A stretch of 64,000 nucleotides of DNA from Mesonia oceanica (lineage in GTDB: Bacteria > Bacteroidota > Bacteroidia > Flavobacteriales > Flavobacteriaceae), in NCBI RefSeq assembly GCF_902499555.1, contig NZ_CABVMM010000010.1:124001-188000 (forward strand). The letters run 5' to 3'. Position 1 is the first letter of the stretch; the number at the start of each line of letters is the position of its first letter. The position numbers and the translations under genes are program-made. Of the stretch, positions 13,070 through 20,919 are shown piece by piece. The notes under the pieces were generated by a model. That model did no database searches and was not told the origin of the DNA. It saw only the letters and a program-made list of their open reading frames with translations.

Positions 13070-13741
13070 ATGGCACAATATTCAAGAATAGCAGTAGCAG
13101 AGCAAATGAAAGCAACAGGAATTGTTCCTGTGTTTTATCATGCCGATGTGCAAACCTGTAAAGATATTTTAAAAGCCTGCTACGACGGCGGCGCTCGTAT
13201 ATTTGAATTTACCAACCGTGGAGATTTTGCCCACGAGGTATTCGCCGAGCTGGTGAAATATGCTACTAAAGAATTACCTGGAATGATGTTGGGCGTAGGT
13301 TCTGTGATTGATGCAGGAACTACCGCTTTATACCTTCAGTTGGGCGCAAACTTCATCGTTTCCCCATTGATCAATGCTGAAATGGCAAAAACCTGTAACC
13401 GTAGAAAAGTAGCTTGGATGCCGGGTTGCGGTTCCGTAACCGAAATTAATTATGCTGAAGAACTAGGCGCTGAAGTCGTTAAGATTTTTCCCGGTTCCCA
13501 AGTGGGCGGACCTTCATTTGTGAAAGCCGTAAAAGGACCATTACCTTGGTCTAGTATTATGCCTACCGGTGGTGTTTCTCCTACCGAAGAAAATTTAAAA
13601 GAATGGTTTTCGGCCGGAGTTCATTGCGTAGGTATTGGTTCTAAATTATTTCAGAAAAAAGAAGACGGTAGTTTCGATTTAAAGAAAGTAGAAGAGAAGG
13701 TGCAGGAAGCTATTCAAATTGTAGAAAGTTTAAAGAAATGA
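13070..13741 (+). CDS. kdgA: KDPG / 4-hydroxy-2-oxoglutarate aldolase
   Basis: This class I aldolase splits KDPG to pyruvate and glyceraldehyde 3-phosphate, the last step of the pathway. The 223-residue length is normal. Visible motifs are GIVPVFYHAD (N-terminal strand), GARIFEFTNRGD, the phosphate and substrate region MPGCGSVTEINYAEELGAEVVKIFPG with Schiff-base lysine K138 in VVKIFPG, and MPTGGVSPTEENL. The gene overlaps the dctP start by 4 bp (ATGA), so aldolase and transporter are translationally coupled. It lies after a terminator, which gives it a degree of independence from kduI-kdgK. Equivalent names are eda and kdgA. Confidence 0.95.
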   Translation: MAQYSRIAVAEQMKATGIVPVFYHADVQTCKDILKACYDGGARIFEFTNRGDFAHEVFAELVKYATKELPGMMLGVGSVIDAGTTALYLQLGANFIVSPLINAEMAKTCNRRKVAWMPGCGSVTEINYAEELGAEVVKIFPGSQVGGPSFVKAVKGPLPWSSIMPTGGVSPTEENLKEWFSAGVHCVGIGSKLFQKKEDGSFDLKKVEEKVQEAIQIVESLKK

Positions 13742-14724
13742 TTTCAACCAAAAGAAAAATAGCAGTAGGTATTCTACTGGCTTTTGCTTTGGTTTTTTCA
13801 GCTTGTAAAAAAGAAGGAAAAACAAAAGTAATTCGTTTAGGTCATGCCTTGGATGTGACGCATCCGGTACATAAAGCCATGAAATTTATGGCCGATCGTG
13901 TTGAAGAAAAATCGAATGGCGAATTAAGAATAGATATTTATCCAAGTCAGCAATTAGGCTCAGAAAGAGAATTACTAGAACTTTTGCAAATCGGGAGTTT
14001 AGGGATGACAAAAGTTTCTACAGGAACTTTAGAGAATTTCGCACCAGAATTGAAAGTGTTTGGTTTGCCCTTTTTATTTAGAGATCGTCAGCATCGTTTT
14101 GACGTTTTAGAAAGTGAAATAGGAGAAAATTTATTAGAGTCCAGTGTACGAAATCGTTTGAAAGGATTGACTTTTTACGATGCTGGAAGTAGAAGTTTTT
14201 ACAGTACCCAAGCATTAAATTCCCCTGCAGATTTAAAAGGACAGAAAATACGGGTAATGGAAAGTCAGACTGCCATTAATATGGTAAAATATCTGGGCGG
14301 TTCACCAACACCGGTAAGTTGGGGGGAACTTTATACTGCTTTGCAGCAAGGAATTGTAGATGGAGCAGAGAATAACCTGCCTAGTTTTTACCTGTCTTAC
14401 CATTATGAGGTTTGTAAATATTATATGGTAGATGAGCATACCGCGCTTCCCGATGAACTTTTAATTAGTACTGTGGTTTGGAATAAACTTTCTAAACAAC
14501 AGCAAAAGTGGGTGAAGGAAGCCGCAATGGAATCTTCAGAATACGAAAAAGAGATTTGGCGTAAAGCCGAATTGCATGCCTTAGAAGAAATAAAAAAAGC
14601 TGGTGTAAAAGTTACTTATCCAGAGAAAGAACAATTTAGGGAAATGGTTCAGCCAATGTATGATGAATTTAAGAAAGATCCGGAGATGAAGAAAACCATT
14701 GAAGCTATTCAAGCTATAAAATAA
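13738..14724 (+). CDS. dctP: TRAP transporter substrate-binding lipoprotein
   Basis: This is a 328-residue DctP-family protein that should bind a uronate in the periplasm and deliver it to the DctQM membrane pair. The N-terminus is a lipoprotein signal (residues 1-22, VFSACKK). The mature part has the family pattern IRLGHALDVTHPVHKAMKF, YPSQQLGSERELLELLQIGSL, LPFLFRDRQHRF and the binding-site segment LKGQKIRVMESQTAINMVKYLGGSPTPVSWGELYTALQQGIVDGAENN. The arginine in QKIRVMES corresponds to the residue that pairs with substrate carboxylate in TRAP proteins. It overlaps kdgA by 4 bp and precedes dctQ by 6 bp. Uronate specificity is inferred from context. Confidence 0.94.
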   Translation: MISTKRKIAVGILLAFALVFSACKKEGKTKVIRLGHALDVTHPVHKAMKFMADRVEEKSNGELRIDIYPSQQLGSERELLELLQIGSLGMTKVSTGTLENFAPELKVFGLPFLFRDRQHRFDVLESEIGENLLESSVRNRLKGLTFYDAGSRSFYSTQALNSPADLKGQKIRVMESQTAINMVKYLGGSPTPVSWGELYTALQQGIVDGAENNLPSFYLSYHYEVCKYYMVDEHTALPDELLISTVVWNKLSKQQQKWVKEAAMESSEYEKEIWRKAELHALEEIKKAGVKVTYPEKEQFREMVQPMYDEFKKDPEMKKTIEAIQAIK

Positions 14725-14730
14725 TAGTGA

Positions 14731-15201
14731 ATGATGAAAAAAAGTTTAGATAAAATACTAGGAAGCACATTGGTCTTTTTAATGGCTTTTATTGTACTTG
14801 CCGTCCTATGGCAGGTGTTTTCCCGTTATGTTTTACAAAACCCAAGTTCTGTAACCGAAGAAATTGCACGTTACTTAATGATTTGGATCGGAATTTTAGG
14901 AGCGGCTTATGCTTCAGGGCAACAAGAACATTTAGCCATTAATATACTTCCTCCTAAATTAAGTGAACGCAATCGTATTTGTCTACGAATAGGCATCAAC
15001 ATTCTCATTATGCTGTTTAGTTTGTTTGCTTTGATTATTGGTGGCGGTAATTTGGTTTGGGTAAATTATTTACTGGGACAAACTTCTGCAGCCTTGCATT
15101 TGCCTTTATCGGTAGTTTACGCGGTATTACCTATAAGCGGAATCCTTATTATTTTCTACAAATTAAATGAAGTGTTCAACCCTAAAAAATACTTGCTATG
15201 A
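14731..15201 (+). CDS. dctQ: TRAP transporter small membrane subunit
   Basis: This 156-residue protein has four predicted transmembrane helices (about 12-32, 47-64, 87-107, 127-147), the normal DctQ design. The first helix is followed by the family motif VFSRYVLQNPSSVTEEIARYLMIWIGILGAAYA, quoted here in parts as VFSRYVLQNPSSVTEEIARY and LMIWIGILGAAYA. It forms the inner-membrane complex with DctM. The stop overlaps the dctM start by 4 bp. Confidence 0.93.
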   Translation: MMKKSLDKILGSTLVFLMAFIVLAVLWQVFSRYVLQNPSSVTEEIARYLMIWIGILGAAYASGQQEHLAINILPPKLSERNRICLRIGINILIMLFSLFALIIGGGNLVWVNYLLGQTSAALHLPLSVVYAVLPISGILIIFYKLNEVFNPKKYLL

Positions 15202-16487
15202 TTGCAGAAATATTATTGTTGGTCATTTCGTTTTTAATTCTACTAAGTTTAGGGGTTCCCGTAGCTTGGTCTATTGGTATTTCCTGTTTACTAACTTTAG
15301 CCGTTTCTATAGATTCGCTTGCCGCTTTTACCACAATGGCACAACGCATGGCAACGGGGCTGGACAGTTTTTCCTTATTGGCCATTCCGTTTTTTATTCT
15401 CGCAGGACAAATTATGAATCAAGGGGGGATTGCCCATCGGCTCATTAATTTTGCAAAAGCCCTCATTGGCTCGATGCCTGGCGGATTAATTTATGTAAAC
15501 GTCATCGCAGCGATGCTTTTTGGAGCCATTTCAGGATCAGCAGTAGCAGCCGCTTCAGCCATTGGAGGAATCTTAGGGCCACCGATGGAAAAAGAAAATT
15601 ATTCCAAAGAGTTTGGTGCTGCCATTAATGTAACTGCTTCTACCACCGGATTGATTATTCCGCCTTCCAATGTATTAATCGTATATTCATTGGCAAGTGG
15701 TGGAGTTTCGATTGCAAGTTTGTTTTTGGCCGGTTATATTCCCGGAATTTTAATGGGATTAGCCTTAATGTTAGTTGCTGCTGTTTGGATTAAAAAGAAA
15801 AAATACCCGCCGGGAGAAAAAACCAGTGCCAAGAAAATAGCCACTACCTTTTTAGATGCCTTACCTAGTTTGTTACTGTTGGTAGTTGTAATAGGCGGAA
15901 TCGTTTCCGGGATTTTTACTGCGACCGAAGCTTCAGGAATTGCAGTTTTGTATACTTTAATCCTAGCTACGATTTACAGGGAAATCAACTTAAAGAAATT
16001 ACACAAAATCTTTTTAAGTTCGGTAGTCACCACTTCAATTGTCTTATTATTAATTGCCACGTCTATGGGAATGTCTTGGGTGATGTCTTTTGAAAATATT
16101 CCGCAGACGGTAAGCGATGCCTTACTAGGTTTAAGTGATAATAAATATGTAATTCTTATCATCATTAATTTATTACTGCTTTTTGTAGGGACATTTATGG
16201 ATATGACGCCTGCTATCTTAATTTTTACGCCTATTTTCTTACCGATTATGCAAAGTCTAGGGGTAGATCCCGTTCATTTCGGGATGATTATGGTCATGAA
16301 TTTATGTGTAGGCTTATGTACACCGCCGGTAGGATCGGTATTATTTATTGGAGTAGGAGTGGCCAAAACCACTATTCAAAAAGTAATAAAACCCTTGTTG
16401 CCACTCTATGTAGTTATGGCAATTATCCTATTATTAGTTACTTATGTGCCACAAATAAGCCTGTGGTTACCAAGTTTATTTGAATAA
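15198..16487 (+). CDS. dctM: TRAP transporter large permease subunit
   Basis: This 429-residue polytopic protein is the transport subunit, driven by an ion gradient. About a dozen hydrophobic helices are visible. Typical DctM motifs are LLAIPFFILAGQIMNQGGIA, GGLIYVNVIAAMLFGAISGS, the twin SG(S)A/SAAASAIGG region, IIPPSNVLIVYSLASGGVSI, FTATEASGIAVLY, and LCTPPVGSVLFIGVGVA. It is coupled to dctQ by a 4-bp overlap and is followed 23 bp later by uxaB. In many Bacteroidota pectin loci uptake into the cytoplasm uses an MFS protein, so a complete TRAP system is a distinctive choice here. Confidence 0.95.
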   Translation: MIAEILLLVISFLILLSLGVPVAWSIGISCLLTLAVSIDSLAAFTTMAQRMATGLDSFSLLAIPFFILAGQIMNQGGIAHRLINFAKALIGSMPGGLIYVNVIAAMLFGAISGSAVAAASAIGGILGPPMEKENYSKEFGAAINVTASTTGLIIPPSNVLIVYSLASGGVSIASLFLAGYIPGILMGLALMLVAAVWIKKKKYPPGEKTSAKKIATTFLDALPSLLLLVVVIGGIVSGIFTATEASGIAVLYTLILATIYREINLKKLHKIFLSSVVTTSIVLLLIATSMGMSWVMSFENIPQTVSDALLGLSDNKYVILIIINLLLLFVGTFMDMTPAILIFTPIFLPIMQSLGVDPVHFGMIMVMNLCVGLCTPPVGSVLFIGVGVAKTTIQKVIKPLLPLYVVMAIILLLVTYVPQISLWLPSLFE

Positions 16488-16510
16488 AATACTTAGAGAA
16501 TATATACAAA

Positions 16511-17965
16511 ATGAAAAGATTAAATAGACAAAACGCCAATATCACAGAGACTTTACCTATAAAAGTGGTTCAGTTTGGCGAAGGAAACTTTTTAAGGGCC
16601 TTTGTCGATTTTGTGATCGATAAATTAAATAAAGAAGCCAATTTTAATGCCGGTGTAGCCGTAATTCAGCCTTTAGCTGGCGGATTAGTAGAACTACTGA
16701 ATGAACAAGACGGGTTATACAACTTGTTTATGAAAGGTGTGAAGCAAGGCGAAGAAATTCAGGAGCAGCGTACCATTTCCTGTGTTCAGAAAGGAATAAA
16801 TCCCTATAAGGATTACGATGAATATTTAAAATTAGCCGAAGAAGAAAGCTTAGAATTTATTATTTCGAATACTACAGAAGCCGGAATCGCTTATGACGAG
16901 TCAGACACTTTAGAGGGAACGCCGCACAACAGTTTTCCAGCTAAATTAACGGCTTTATTGTATAAAAGATTTCAACATTTTAAAGGAGATAAAGCAAAAG
17001 GATTAACGATCATTCCCTGTGAATTAATTAATTACAATGCCGATACTTTAAAGAAAATTATCCTTCAATATGCTGAGTTATGGGAGTTGGAATCCGATTT
17101 TGTAAATTGGATCAATAACAGCAACAGCTTTCATAACACGCTGGTAGATCGTATTGTTCCCGGTTATCCAAAAGATGATATCGAAAGTTACCAAAGCAAA
17201 TTAGAATTAGAAGATAAATTGATTGTTTCCGCAGAAGTTTTTTTACTGTGGGTGATTGAAGGCGGGGAAGAATTAAAAGCAAAAATTCCGTTCGATCAAA
17301 TCGATGAAAACATTTTAGTGGTAGAAGATATGCAGCCTTACCGAACCCGAAAAGTTCGAATTTTAAATGGTGCACATACCACGATGGTTCCTTTTTCTTT
17401 ACTCTTCGGAAATGAAACCGTTAAAGAAACCGTAGATCACGAATTTACCGGAGCTTTTGTAAGAGAAGCTATTTTTAATGAAATTATTCCTACACTTTCC
17501 TTACCTGAAGAAGAATTAAAAACATTCGCTGAAGAGGTTTTAGATCGATTTAGAAATCCGTTTATCAAACATCAATTGGCGAGTATCGCTTTAAATTCTG
17601 TTTCAAAATTTAAGGTCAGGGTGTTACCAAGTTTGTTAGCTTACGAGAATAAATGTAACCGATTACCTTTACATTTAACCTTTGCTTTTGCTTGTTTAAT
17701 TCGGTTTTATAGAGGAGAATGGAATAATCAAACTCTTCCCATCAACGATGATGAAAGTGTCATGGCCGAATTAAAACGGATTTGGGAATTGCATAGTTAT
17801 CAGGAAATAAGTGAGCAAGCACTGAAAAACGAAAAATTCTGGGATCAGGATTTAACGCAAGTTCCGGGATTAAAAGATCAGGTAGCAATGGCGTTGGAAT
17901 TGATAGAAACCAAAGGCATAGAAGAAGGTTATAATAAATTTGTTTCGAAAGTAGCTGTTGAATAA
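16511..17965 (+). CDS. uxaB: Tagaturonate reductase (altronate oxidoreductase)
   Basis: UxaB reduces D-tagaturonate to D-altronate with NADH. The 484-residue protein belongs to the polyol-specific long-chain dehydrogenases: nucleotide-binding KVVQFGEGNFLRAFVDFVID near residue 18, CELINYNADTLKKIIL, DRIVPGYPKDD, and the catalytic lysine region TRKVRILNGAHTTMVPFSLL near residue 280. UxuB, the fructuronate enzyme, is a close relative, but the pairing with uxaA and the NGAHT stretch with GxxxT context favour UxaB. It follows dctM by 23 bp. Confidence in the family is very high and in the substrate good. Confidence 0.92.
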   Translation: MKRLNRQNANITETLPIKVVQFGEGNFLRAFVDFVIDKLNKEANFNAGVAVIQPLAGGLVELLNEQDGLYNLFMKGVKQGEEIQEQRTISCVQKGINPYKDYDEYLKLAEEESLEFIISNTTEAGIAYDESDTLEGTPHNSFPAKLTALLYKRFQHFKGDKAKGLTIIPCELINYNADTLKKIILQYAELWELESDFVNWINNSNSFHNTLVDRIVPGYPKDDIESYQSKLELEDKLIVSAEVFLLWVIEGGEELKAKIPFDQIDENILVVEDMQPYRTRKVRILNGAHTTMVPFSLLFGNETVKETVDHEFTGAFVREAIFNEIIPTLSLPEEELKTFAEEVLDRFRNPFIKHQLASIALNSVSKFKVRVLPSLLAYENKCNRLPLHLTFAFACLIRFYRGEWNNQTLPINDDESVMAELKRIWELHSYQEISEQALKNEKFWDQDLTQVPGLKDQVAMALELIETKGIEEGYNKFVSKVAVE

Positions 17966-17999
17966 TTGTTGAATTAATTTCAGCATAAAATTGAAGAAG

Positions 18000-19616
18000 A
18001 TGAAGAATAAATTAATAAAAGTACATCCCGAAGATAATGTTGCCATTGCGTTAACCGATTTATGGCAAGGTGATAAGTTAGATTTTGAAGGTGAAGAAGT
18101 AATCGTTTTGTCTGATGTAAAAGCTAAGCATAAAATCACGATGGTCGATCTTGAACCGGAAAGTAAGATTTATATGTATGGCGTTTTAGTAGGTAAAGCA
18201 ACTTCAAGCATTAAACGCGGCGACGTGCTCACCGTAGATAATGTAAAACACCAAGCCAGTACAACTACCGAAAAAACAGCAACTGTTTCGTACACAGCGC
18301 CCGATATTTCAAAGTGGAAAGAGCGCACGTTTATGGGCTACCATCGTAATGACGGACAGGTAGGAACACAAAATGTATGGTTGTTTTTTCCATTGGTTTT
18401 TTGTGAAAACAGAAATGTAGAATTGCTGAAAGACGTTTTCGAAAAAGAACTCTCTTTTCATAAATCCAGTAAACAACGAAAATTACTTCGCAATTTAATT
18501 AGCGGAGAGAATATTGAACTAAGTGAAGATAAAACCCAAGATGAAGAGCCTATTTTTGATAATGTAGAAGTACGCTTTATAACGCATCAAGGAGGCTGTG
18601 GTGGTATTCGACAGGATTCTGTTTCTTTATCAAAATTACTGGCCGGTTATGTAAATAATCCCAATGTGGCCGGAGCAACAGTATTGAGTTTAGGTTGTCA
18701 GAACCTTCAGATCGATATTTTTCAAAATGCTTTAGATGCTATTAATCCAGAGTTAGATAAACCTGTTTTAATTTACGAACAGCAACAAGAAGGAACAATT
18801 GATGAAATGTTGAATAAGATTATTCGGGATTCTTTCGATGGCATTAAAAAAGCTAATGAAATTCAGCGTCAACCCGCTCCCTTATCTAAACTGAAATTAG
18901 GTTTAGAATGTGGAGGATCTGATGGTTTTTCGGGAATTTCAGCAAATCCTTCCTTAGGTTATGCATCCGATTTACTTGCAGCATTAGGCGGTTCACCAAT
19001 TCTATCAGAATTCCCCGAGTTATGTGGAGTAGAGCAGGAGTTAGTCAATAGATGTGTGGATGAAGAAAAAGCAAAACGTTTTCTAAAACTAATGCGTGCC
19101 TATGAAGATGCCGCTGAAGCTTCCGGTTCAGGTTTTGATATGAATCCATCTCCCGGAAACATCAAAGATGGTTTAATTACCGATGCGATGAAATCTGCCG
19201 GAGCAGCTAAAAAAGGAGGAACTTCACCTATTCAGGATATTTTAGATTACGGCGAATACGTAACCAAACCCGGATTAAATTTATTGTGTACCCCCGGTAA
19301 CGATGTAGAAAGTACTACCGCAATGGTAGGTTCGGGCGCTAATGTGGTCGTATTCACCACCGGATTGGGAACACCCACCGGAAATCCAATTGCACCGGTA
19401 ATTAAGGTAGCCTCCAATTCCATTTTAGCAGGAAGAATGCCAGACATTATCGATATTGATAGTGGAGCCGTTATCAAAGGCGAAAAAACAATTGAGGAAA
19501 TGGGCGAAGAAATCTTGGAATATATCATCGACGTAGCCAGTGGAGAAACCACCGCTAAAGCCGATCAGAATGATCAAAATGATTTTATTCCATGGAAAAG
19601 AGGAGTTTCTCTATAA
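18000..19616 (+). CDS. uxaA: Altronate dehydratase
   Basis: UxaA dehydrates D-altronate to KDG, joining the galacturonate branch to kdgK. The protein has a short N-terminal SAF domain (about residues 1-95: IKVHPEDNVAIALTDL, GVLVGKATSSIKRGDVLTVDN) and a large UxaA domain starting at TFMGYHRNDGQVGTQNVWL, with THQGGCGG, LSLGCQNLQ, LECGGSDGFSGISANPSLG and the C-terminal CTPGNDVESTTAMVGSGAN. I choose the ATG at 18000 (538 residues); an in-frame TTG at 17991 adds only MKK-type residues. The stop overlaps the lacI stop on the other strand by a few bases, so the genes are tail to tail. Confidence 0.95.
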   Translation: MKNKLIKVHPEDNVAIALTDLWQGDKLDFEGEEVIVLSDVKAKHKITMVDLEPESKIYMYGVLVGKATSSIKRGDVLTVDNVKHQASTTTEKTATVSYTAPDISKWKERTFMGYHRNDGQVGTQNVWLFFPLVFCENRNVELLKDVFEKELSFHKSSKQRKLLRNLISGENIELSEDKTQDEEPIFDNVEVRFITHQGGCGGIRQDSVSLSKLLAGYVNNPNVAGATVLSLGCQNLQIDIFQNALDAINPELDKPVLIYEQQQEGTIDEMLNKIIRDSFDGIKKANEIQRQPAPLSKLKLGLECGGSDGFSGISANPSLGYASDLLAALGGSPILSEFPELCGVEQELVNRCVDEEKAKRFLKLMRAYEDAAEASGSGFDMNPSPGNIKDGLITDAMKSAGAAKKGGTSPIQDILDYGEYVTKPGLNLLCTPGNDVESTTAMVGSGANVVVFTTGLGTPTGNPIAPVIKVASNSILAGRMPDIIDIDSGAVIKGEKTIEEMGEEILEYIIDVASGETTAKADQNDQNDFIPWKRGVSL

Positions 19617-20639
19617 ATTTCGATTAGAAGAATCTCTAATATAAAGTTCGGGAGCAAGTACTACTTTCTTTTCTATAGTAAGGGTCTTGCTTCCTTCTAT
19701 TTGTTCCAAAAATACCTTAGCAGCATTACGTCCCATCTCCACCGGGGTTTGATCTACAGAAGTAATAGGTAATTCCATATATTTAGTAAAGGGTTCATTA
19801 CTAAAGCCTACCACACAAACTTCCTCGGGAATTTTAACTCCCATTTTTTTCAACTCTTGAATAGCTCCTAAAGCTGCATAATCACTAGCAGAAAAGATAG
19901 CGTCAGGTTTTTCGTCCTCACTCCACAAATCCTGTATGGCAGAAGCTCCTGATTCTAATTTACTATTTACTTGTAAACTGAACTCTTTTATGGGTTCAAT
20001 GCCATAATCTTTCATCGCAGCGATGTAACCTTCATGACGATTTTTATAAATTTCTAAATTTAAGTCACCTGAAAAGTGAGCAATTTTTTTACATCCTTGT
20101 TTTATTAAATGTTCTGTGGCTAAATATCCTCCGCGAAAGTCATCAATCGTAACAGAGCTTAGTCCTGTCACATCTTTTTTACGGTCAAAAAACACCAAAG
20201 GAGTGTTTTCTTTTAATACTTTTTCGATATGATCTGTGTCTTGAGTTGTTTTTGCGACCGACATAAAAATACCATCTATCTGTGTATTTAAAAGCGTATC
20301 TATTTGCTTAATTTCATTATTTACATCTTCGTGACTTTGGCAAATGATCACGTGATACCCGTGCGGAGAAAGTTCTTCCTCAATACCACGGATTACAGAA
20401 GAGAAAAAATTACGGTTAATATAGGGAACAATAACCCCTACATTATGTGTTTTTCCGCTTTTAAGGGCTTGTGCTAATTTATTCTGCTTATAATTCATTT
20501 TAGCTGCCGTTTTCATTACCAGTTCTTTGGTTTTTTGGCTGATTTTCGGATTATTATTCAACGCCCTTGAAACGGTAGCAGCACTAATATTCAATTTTTT
20601 TGAAATATCGTAAATTGTAACTTTATCTTTTTCTGCCAT
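19611..20639 (-). CDS. LacI-family transcriptional regulator of the pectin locus
   Basis: This 342-residue repressor has an N-terminal helix-turn-helix (residues about 7-27, IYDISKKLNISAATVSRALN), the hinge helix NKLAQALKSGKTH near 52-64, and a periplasmic-binding-protein-like sensor domain (NVGVIVPYINRNFFSSVIRG, DAIFSASDYAALGAI, VDQTPVEMGRNAAKVFLEQI). It reads divergently from susC with 280 bp between. The operator variant TGTAATCGATTGAA lies 22 bp upstream of its start, suggesting autoregulation. The likely inducer is a pathway intermediate such as KDG or a uronate, which the sequence does not show. Family secure; regulon inferred from shared palindromes. Confidence 0.94.
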   Translation of the reverse strand: MAEKDKVTIYDISKKLNISAATVSRALNNNPKISQKTKELVMKTAAKMNYKQNKLAQALKSGKTHNVGVIVPYINRNFFSSVIRGIEEELSPHGYHVIICQSHEDVNNEIKQIDTLLNTQIDGIFMSVAKTTQDTDHIEKVLKENTPLVFFDRKKDVTGLSSVTIDDFRGGYLATEHLIKQGCKKIAHFSGDLNLEIYKNRHEGYIAAMKDYGIEPIKEFSLQVNSKLESGASAIQDLWSEDEKPDAIFSASDYAALGAIQELKKMGVKIPEEVCVVGFSNEPFTKYMELPITSVDQTPVEMGRNAAKVFLEQIEGSKTLTIEKKVVLAPELYIRDSSNRNL

Positions 20640-20660
20640 TTATGCGGTAATTCAATTAAA

Positions 20661-20674
20661 TGTAATCGATTGAA
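20661..20674 (-). promoter_or_regulatory. LacI-type operator variant TGTAATCGATTGAA before lacI
   Basis: It matches 13 of 14 positions of the kduI operator (TGTAATCGATTGCA). It sits between the lacI start codon (20639) and its expected promoter, a position suited to self-repression. Confidence 0.65.
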
Positions 20675-20826
20675 ACTTGGTACTTGATGTAGTATCTACT
20701 AAGCTCAATATACTATTTATTTTTATTTTATACTTATTGCTATAATAAATTTCTCACGTGAATTGTATATTATTCATACTTTACCAACCTTTAATTAACT
20801 TTTTATTAATTTTTATAACATTTTTT

Positions 20827-20856
20827 TTGCATATTGATAATAAATATATACTTTAG
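20827..20856 (+). promoter_or_regulatory. susC operon promoter (TTG, 19 bp, TACTTTAG)
   Basis: TTG at 20827-20829 and TACTTTAG at 20849-20856, one mismatch from TAnnTTTG, with a 19-bp spacer. The operator follows at the next base. Confidence 0.6.
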
Positions 20857-20870
20857 TGCAATCGATTACA
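20857..20870 (+). promoter_or_regulatory. LacI-type operator TGCAATCGATTACA before susC
   Basis: Reverse complement of the kduI site apart from none of its core bases: TGTAATCGATTGCA and TGCAATCGATTACA are the two orientations of one palindrome. It covers the predicted transcription start of the SusCD operon. Confidence 0.75.
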
Positions 20871-20919
20871 AAATTATATTTTAATTGAATTATTAAGAGT
20901 TTATAACCAGATACAAATT

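Larger units (their letters stand above)
20640..20919. other. Divergent control region lacI / susC
   Basis: It contains two LacI-type palindromes (20661-20674 towards lacI and 20857-20870 towards susC), a susC promoter and an AT-rich middle. The susC leader after the operator is about 50 bp. No additional gene is seen. Confidence 0.75.
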
